A stretch of 9,909 nt of DNA, taken from assembly GCF_035712165.1 (NCBI RefSeq), contig NZ_DASTBH010000199.1, positions 1 through 9,909 on the forward strand. Reading direction: 5' to 3'. A model generated the notes under the pieces. It was not told the origin of the DNA. It ran no database searches and saw only the letters and a list, made by a program, of their open reading frames with translations. The stretch's first letter is position 1, and every line of letters begins with the position of its first letter. The translations under genes were made by a program, and so were the position numbers. Below are positions 6,675-9,909 of this stretch, piece by piece. The DNA comes from DASYTH01 sp035712165. Its GTDB lineage: Bacteria > Actinomycetota > Actinomycetes > Mycobacteriales > Pseudonocardiaceae.

Positions 6675-7232
6675 ATGGCTCACGCGTTCGTCCGATTGGC
6701 CGATCCGGCCGACTCCGCCGAGATCGCCCGGATCCAACTGTCCACCTGGCGCACCGCCTATGCCGAGATCCTGCCGGCCGGAGTGCTCGCCGGGGTGACC
6801 GAGTCGGCGGCGGCCGGGCAGTGGCGGGAGACGATCGAGAACGGCCCGGCGACGGTGCTGGTGGCCGGCGAGGGCGACTGGACGGTGGGTTTCGGCGCGG
6901 CCGGTCCGGCCCCGGCCGGGGAGGCGGCCGACGCGGCGGGCCGGCCGCCCGAGGACGCGGCGACCGTGGCCCTGGTGGCGACGCTGCTGGTCGAACCGCG
7001 CTGGGGCCGGCGTGGGCACGGCGGCCGGCTGCTGGCGCGGCTCGGCCAGGCCCTGCGCGCCACCGGATCGACCAGGGGAATCTGCTGGGTGCCGGCGGCC
7101 GACGCGGCCTCGTTGAGCTTCTACCGGCGGGCCGGCTGGGCGCCGGACGGCACGGCCCGCACGCTGGATGCCGGCGAGCGCACCATCCGCGAGATCCGGC
7201 TGACCGGTTCGCTGGACCTGGAGCTTTGCTGA
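6675..7232 (+). CDS. GNAT-family N-acetyltransferase
   Basis: The 185-residue protein has the GNAT fold, which moves an acetyl group from acetyl-CoA to an amine. The N-terminus VRLADPADSAEIARIQLSTW is the usual beta1-alpha1 segment. The acetyl-CoA binding strand-helix reads VATLLVEPRWGRRGHGGRLL (101-120); the usual Gln/Arg that opens the loop is Gly111 here, a mild deviation. The block LSFYRRAGWAPDG (147-159) is the typical C-terminal FYxxxGF-like motif. A spacer rich in Ala, Gly and Pro (76-94) separates the early strands. The substrate is unknown. The start at 6675 lacks a ribosome binding site but lies seven bases past a possible -10 box. It diverges from the kinase gene and precedes the membrane protein gene by 41 bases. 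Confidence 0.9.
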   Translation: MAHAFVRLADPADSAEIARIQLSTWRTAYAEILPAGVLAGVTESAAAGQWRETIENGPATVLVAGEGDWTVGFGAAGPAPAGEAADAAGRPPEDAATVALVATLLVEPRWGRRGHGGRLLARLGQALRATGSTRGICWVPAADAASLSFYRRAGWAPDGTARTLDAGERTIREIRLTGSLDLELC

Positions 7233-7273
7233 ACCGTTATCCTGGTGTTCGCACTCGCACTGGGGGGTTGTCC

Positions 7274-7783
7274 ATGCTGGTCTGGCTGAGCGTGACGCTG
7301 GGTGTCGCGTTCGGCTCAGCGCTGCTGCCGCTGATCAGCGTCGAGTTGTTCCTGCTCGGCCTGGTCAGCCAGCAGCCGGACATCCCGTGGCTGGCGCTCG
7401 GCGCGGTGATCGCGGTCGGGCAGGTGGCCGGCAAGCTTATCTACTACTTCGCCGCGCGCGGTTCGCTGCGGCTGCCCGGGTTCCTCCATCTGCGCGACCG
7501 CCCACCGACACCCCGGCGGGACCGGTGGGCGCTGCGCACCAAGCGGATGCGCGCCGGGCTGGAGCGGCTGACCGAACGCTGCCACCGGCATCCGCGGTGG
7601 ATGGTCGGCACCTACGGGGTCAGCTCCGTGCTCGGGCTGCCGCCGTTCATGGCCACCACGGTGCTGGCCGGCCTGGTCCGGATGAACCTGACCGCGTTCC
7701 TGTCGGCCGGACTGATCGGCCGGTTCATCCGGTTCAGCGCGATGGCCGCCGCGCCCGCCGCGTTCACGGGCGCCTTCTTCTGA
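7274..7783 (+). CDS. Small VTT/YqaA-like membrane protein
   Basis: The 169-residue product has hydrophobic segments at about 5-31, 38-60, 112-136 and 139-166. A basic, arginine-rich soluble stretch (about 62-109) lies in the middle. The segments carry features of the VTT (SNARE-associated/YqaA/DedA-like) group: GSALLPLISVELFLLGL, then VGQVAGKLIYYFAARGS, and near the end YGVSSVLGLPPF followed by SAGLIGRFIRF, with the conserved GR. The family acts in lipid or small-molecule handling in membranes, including polyprenyl-lipid and phospholipid movement in some DedA members. The function here is not known. A run of six G (7262-7267) six bases before the ATG is the ribosome binding site. A TATCCT hexamer (7238-7243) could give it its own promoter. 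The stop lies one base from the stop of the convergent MauE-like gene. Confidence 0.75.
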   Translation: MLVWLSVTLGVAFGSALLPLISVELFLLGLVSQQPDIPWLALGAVIAVGQVAGKLIYYFAARGSLRLPGFLHLRDRPPTPRRDRWALRTKRMRAGLERLTERCHRHPRWMVGTYGVSSVLGLPPFMATTVLAGLVRMNLTAFLSAGLIGRFIRFSAMAAAPAAFTGAFF

Positions 7784-7784
7784 C

Positions 7785-8600
7785 CTATGCCGGTACCGGC
7801 ACCTCCTCCTCGGCGATGAGCACCACCCGCACGTCGTCGGGGTGGTAACCGTGGCGCGGCACCGCGAACACGGCGGTGGCCGGGCCGGACTCCGGACGGG
7901 CGGAGTAGGTCAGCAGCCGCCAGTCCCCCTCGTCCCAGGTGTCCAGCAGGTCCGAGCGCAGCAGACCGGCCACCGAGCGGTACGCGGCGCTGCCGTGCAG
8001 TTGCTGGACGCTGGCCGCCAGCGGCACCTCGACGGGTCGGCCGGCCAGCGGGTGGCTGATCCGCAACCGCAGCCGCCGCAACGGATGCAGCCAGCGATGG
8101 TCCAGTTCCGGGGACAACACCACGATCAGCGCGCCCTCGGCCAGCAGGACCGCCGCGGCCGCAAGCGGGTTGCGCGTGACGGCCAGCGGCCACCAGTCGG
8201 TGGCGCCGGTCGCGGCCGCGCCGGCCAGCACCAGGACCCCGGCCCGCGCCAGCGCGCGGAACCGGACCGGGACGTGCTTGTCCCCCAGGCAGCCGCAGGA
8301 CGAGTCCGGTGCGGCGATCCGGGCGTAGAGCAGGTAGCCGAGCATGCCGAGGCCGAGGCCGACCGCGGCGACCGCCTCGGCCGGGTGCACCGGCGGTAGC
8401 ACCAGCAGCGCGCCGATCGCCAGTTCGGCGCAGCCCACCGCACGGTAGGCGAGGAACACCCGATCCTTGCCCACCAGCCGAACCAGGGCCGAACGCCGGG
8501 CCGCCTGCCGGGCCGACCGGGCGAACAGCTTGACCGAGGCCGCCCACAGCAGCACCGCGCCGAGCAGCGCGGGCTGCAGATCTGCCAACCACTGCAACAC
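7785..8600 (-). CDS. MauE/DoxX-family redox-associated membrane protein with extra C-terminal domain
   Basis: The 271-residue protein has about five hydrophobic segments in its first 165 residues (near 8-24, 48-69, 73-92, 118-133, 145-163), as in MauE and DoxX-like proteins. The motif SCGCLG (101-106, cysteines 102 and 104) matches the CxCFG-type motif of MauE proteins. MauE works with MauD in maturing the disulfide-rich methylamine dehydrogenase light chain, probably by moving reducing or oxidising equivalents across the membrane. A roughly 100-residue hydrophilic tail without cysteine, absent from ordinary MauE, follows residue 168. I chose the GTG at 8600: GAGAGGAAG lies a suitable distance upstream, while the GTG at 8606 is too close to it and the ATG at 8636 is buried in a stable hairpin. 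The gene is last in the minus-strand unit after the cysteine-rich and Tat genes. Confidence 0.78.
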   Translation of the reverse strand: MLQWLADLQPALLGAVLLWAASVKLFARSARQAARRSALVRLVGKDRVFLAYRAVGCAELAIGALLVLPPVHPAEAVAAVGLGLGMLGYLLYARIAAPDSSCGCLGDKHVPVRFRALARAGVLVLAGAAATGATDWWPLAVTRNPLAAAAVLLAEGALIVVLSPELDHRWLHPLRRLRLRISHPLAGRPVEVPLAASVQQLHGSAAYRSVAGLLRSDLLDTWDEGDWRLLTYSARPESGPATAVFAVPRHGYHPDDVRVVLIAEEEVPVPA

Positions 8601-8605
8601 GTTCA

Positions 8606-8620
8606 CTTCCTCTCGGGAAG
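8606..8620 (-). promoter_or_regulatory. Short hairpin covering the ribosome binding site of the MauE-like gene
   Basis: In the minus-strand transcript CUUCC (8620-8616) pairs with GGAAG (8610-8606) around a CGAGA loop. The paired arm contains most of the GAGGAAG ribosome binding site used for the GTG at 8600, so folding would reduce translation. It is only five base pairs long and may be fortuitous. Confidence 0.3.
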
Positions 8621-8624
8621 GAAG

Positions 8625-8670
8625 GCAATGTGACATCGCCTGCCCGGGTGGGAAAGCGATGCCACATTGC
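8625..8670 (-). terminator. 15-bp intercistronic hairpin between the DUF5666-like and MauE-like genes
   Basis: Bases 8625-8639 pair with 8656-8670 around a 16-base loop. The single non-Watson-Crick position (A8633/C8662) is a mismatch on the plus strand but a G-U pair in the minus-strand RNA, the strand that is transcribed. The hairpin starts 12 bases after the stop codon at 8683. C/U-rich sequence rather than a U-tract follows. It could be an actinobacterial terminator, an attenuator, or a processing or stability element that sets MauE-like expression apart from the upstream genes. Confidence 0.6.
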
Positions 8671-8682
8671 GCTCCGGCGGGC

Positions 8683-9282
8683 TCAGGCGGCGGCGAACAC
8701 CGTGGCGATGTCGACCTCGTTGGTGTCCGGCCGCCACGCCCCGATCACCTGGGCGTGCTGACCGACCTTGAGCAGCGACAGGTCGCTGACGGCCGGGGTT
8801 CCGTTGTAGACGGCGGCCGTCGTCCCGGACACCACGTGCCCGACGATCTTGTCACCGTGGTGGTCGAGATGCAGGGTGTCCTTGCTGATCGCGGAGATGT
8901 GCACGGTCAGGTTGACGATGTTCAGCCAGACCGCGTCGGCGGCCAGCACCCCGTCCGGCATGCGCACACCGCGCGCGTAGAGCCCGTCACCGACCTGGGC
9001 GGCGTCCAATGTGGTCGGACGCAGCTTCCAGATGCTGGTGGCGGCGGTGAGTTGGATCAGGTGCAGCACACCGTCCGAACCGGTGGCCGTGAGCATGCTG
9101 CCCTTGACGCCGGTGACCCGGCCCTCGGCGAAGTTCGGGTCCGGCGCACCGGCCTCGACGTCGGGAACCGGGTCGGCGAGTGCCTCCGGCGCCAGCGCGC
9201 CGAGCACCGAGGCACCCGCGACGGTCGCGGTGGTGCCCAGTACCGCACGGGTCAGGAATCGCCTGCGCCCCAATGCATCCAT
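8683..9282 (-). CDS. Tat-exported protein with two DUF5666-like repeats
   Basis: The 199-residue protein starts MDALGRRRFLTRAVLG, a clear twin-arginine signal. A hydrophobic stretch follows and ends in an ALA-D cleavage site near residue 36. There is no lipobox, so the mature protein is likely free in the envelope space or secreted. The mature part seems to hold two copies of a small beta domain of the DUF5666 (OB-like) type: about 51-123 (FAEGRVTGVKGSMLTATG to GVLAADAVWLNIVNL) and about 125-199 (TVHISAISKDTLHLD to IGAWRPDTNEVDIATVFA). Each has a strand-rich opening, a V(G)xxxxARG/V-I-G motif and a closing strand. The mature protein has no cysteine. AGGAGG ten bases upstream serves as ribosome binding site and overlaps the stop codon of the cysteine-rich gene (gap 14 bases), which supports co-expression. 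The function is unknown. Confidence 0.75.
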   Translation of the reverse strand: MDALGRRRFLTRAVLGTTATVAGASVLGALAPEALADPVPDVEAGAPDPNFAEGRVTGVKGSMLTATGSDGVLHLIQLTAATSIWKLRPTTLDAAQVGDGLYARGVRMPDGVLAADAVWLNIVNLTVHISAISKDTLHLDHHGDKIVGHVVSGTTAAVYNGTPAVSDLSLLKVGQHAQVIGAWRPDTNEVDIATVFAAA

Positions 9283-9296
9283 TTCTCGAGCACCTC

Positions 9297-9728
9297 CTAG
9301 CTGCGGACGTAGACGGGGATGATGCCGCTGGACAGGTTGCCCAGGGCGCTGAACGCCGACGGGGTGAGGTCGAGCAACCGGTTGGTGGCGCAGCTGCCGC
9401 TGCAGCACCGGCGTTCGCCGCACCACAGGTCGGTCTGCGGGCCGCAGTCGGCGATCCGGACCGAGATCTCGCTGGTACCGCACAGGTGCCGCACGAAGAA
9501 GGTGTGCCCGCAGGTGCGGCGGAGCAGGTTGTCGCCGCACCGGTCCGGGCGGGTGATCGCGAAGCAGGCGTCGGACGTGTTCGGCCAGGCGCAGTGCCGG
9601 CTGCCGGACTGGCAGTTGCCGCACGCGCCGCCGCCGGCGGACCCGCACGGTCCCCAGCCACCGCCGCAACAGAACCATGAGGTTTCGGCCGGAGTCGGCG
9701 CCATCGGCTCGACGTCGGTTGGTGTCAT
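9297..9728 (-). CDS. Cysteine-rich protein with C-terminal double-psi beta-barrel (RlpA/expansin/barwin-like)
   Basis: The 143-residue protein carries 15 cysteines, starting with a Gly/Cys-rich stretch (SWFCCGGGWGPCG) and GACGNCQSG. The second half fits the double-psi beta-barrel pattern: TCGHTFFVRHLCG, then SEISVRIADCGP, an inserted cysteine-rich loop (LWCGERRCCSGSC), then RLLDLTPSAFSALG and GIIPVYVR at the end. This is the V-R-I-x-D-C, LDL-x-x-x-AF order seen in RlpA, expansin-like and barwin domains, including the conserved Asp of LDL. Such proteins act on or bind cell-wall polysaccharide outside the membrane, and the cysteines would form disulfides there. No signal peptide is visible from either the ATG at 9728 or the upstream ATG at 9788. 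I chose 9728 because GGGAG lies seven bases before it. It heads the unit with the Tat protein and the MauE-like protein. A metal-binding role for the cysteines is the main alternative. Confidence 0.65.
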   Translation of the reverse strand: MTPTDVEPMAPTPAETSWFCCGGGWGPCGSAGGGACGNCQSGSRHCAWPNTSDACFAITRPDRCGDNLLRRTCGHTFFVRHLCGTSEISVRIADCGPQTDLWCGERRCCSGSCATNRLLDLTPSAFSALGNLSSGIIPVYVRS

Positions 9729-9909
9729 TCGGACGCTCCCTTTCCGGGAAGGCCGCCAGGCCGAAACCACACCGGGACGAGCGAGCACGAGTACGGGCCG
9801 GGGCGGATCGTGGGCATGCGTCCCCGGCTCCTCGTCTGGCCCTCGTCGCGCGGGTCGCCAAGGCAGCAGGGGTGGGACCTTTACGCGAACAGACGGGAGT
9901 TAGTTATGT
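9729..9909. other. Upstream region of the cysteine-rich gene, no gene assigned
   Basis: These 181 bases reach the right edge. I see no convincing coding region and no strong promoter boxes. A small hairpin in the minus-strand transcript, UUCCC (9750-9746) with GGGAG (9740-9736), covers the ribosome binding site of the cysteine-rich gene. At the far end, GGGAG (9895-9899) is followed after six bases by ATG at 9906-9908, which could be the start of a divergent plus-strand gene, but only four bases of it would be visible. Confidence 0.35.

Noticed and set aside
8601..8636. Upstream ATG at 8636 as start of the MauE-like gene
   Set aside because: It lies within the 15-bp hairpin, has a poor ribosome binding site and adds a polar 12-residue extension before the first membrane segment.
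9297..9728. Methylamine dehydrogenase light chain as the identity of the cysteine-rich protein
   Set aside because: The MauE neighbour and cysteine number made this tempting, but the spacing of Cys and Trp does not match by eye, no MauB, MauD or MauG gene is in view, and the C-terminal half reads as a double-psi beta-barrel.
9906..9909. Start of a divergent plus-strand gene at the right edge
   Set aside because: Only the ATG and one more base are visible. GGGAG at proper spacing is suggestive but cannot support a gene call.

Overview
The window is very GC-rich (I estimate about 70% or more by eye). It shows GTG starts, strong G/C bias at third codon positions, hairpins without U-tracts and likely leaderless promoters. 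A 250-residue ThyX of mycobacterial type, a large membrane-anchored Ser/Thr kinase and a Tat substrate also point to a high-GC Actinomycetota, probably a Pseudonocardiales- or Micromonosporales-like soil organism. The genus cannot be fixed from this sequence. I see no tRNA, rRNA, insertion sequence or CRISPR. Twelve genes fill nearly all of the window and there is no gene-free stretch over 300 bases.

Layout. (1) 1-1145, minus strand: flavin-dependent thymidylate synthase thyX, followed by the start of an ACT-domain protein that runs off the left edge. A long imperfect inverted repeat (295-367) lies between them. (2) 1277-2774, plus strand: a two-gene unit of a HicB-like ribbon-helix-helix regulator and a DUF4097 beta-solenoid protein. 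It is driven by a promoter that looks leaderless and is packed with TGAC/GTCA sites, and it ends at a perfect 21-bp hairpin (2829-2876). (3) 6633-2892, minus strand: a Ser/Thr kinase with a six-cysteine external domain, an EamA-type exporter, and a YcaQ/AlkX-type winged-helix DNA glycosylase. The last two genes overlap by four bases (ATGA). (4) 6675-7783, plus strand: a GNAT acetyltransferase, divergent from the kinase, and a small VTT/YqaA-like membrane protein. (5) 9728-7785, minus strand: a 15-cysteine protein with a double-psi beta-barrel (RlpA/expansin/barwin-like) C-terminal half, a Tat-exported protein with two DUF5666-like OB-type repeats, and a MauE/DoxX-family redox membrane protein with an extra C-terminal domain.

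How the genes may work together. Region 5 is the most unusual. A cysteine-rich extracellular-looking protein, a Tat substrate and a MauE-type membrane protein in one transcription direction suggest a cell-envelope module in which MauE supports disulfide formation in the cysteine-rich partner. That partner has no visible signal peptide, so it may be carried out by the Tat substrate. Region 3 pairs an exporter with a DNA-crosslink/alkyl-base glycosylase family member, a combination that would suit protection against a DNA-damaging metabolite, with the kinase as possible sensor. Region 2 is a recurrent-looking regulator plus solenoid pair with no visible toxin. These functional links are inferences from family membership and gene order.
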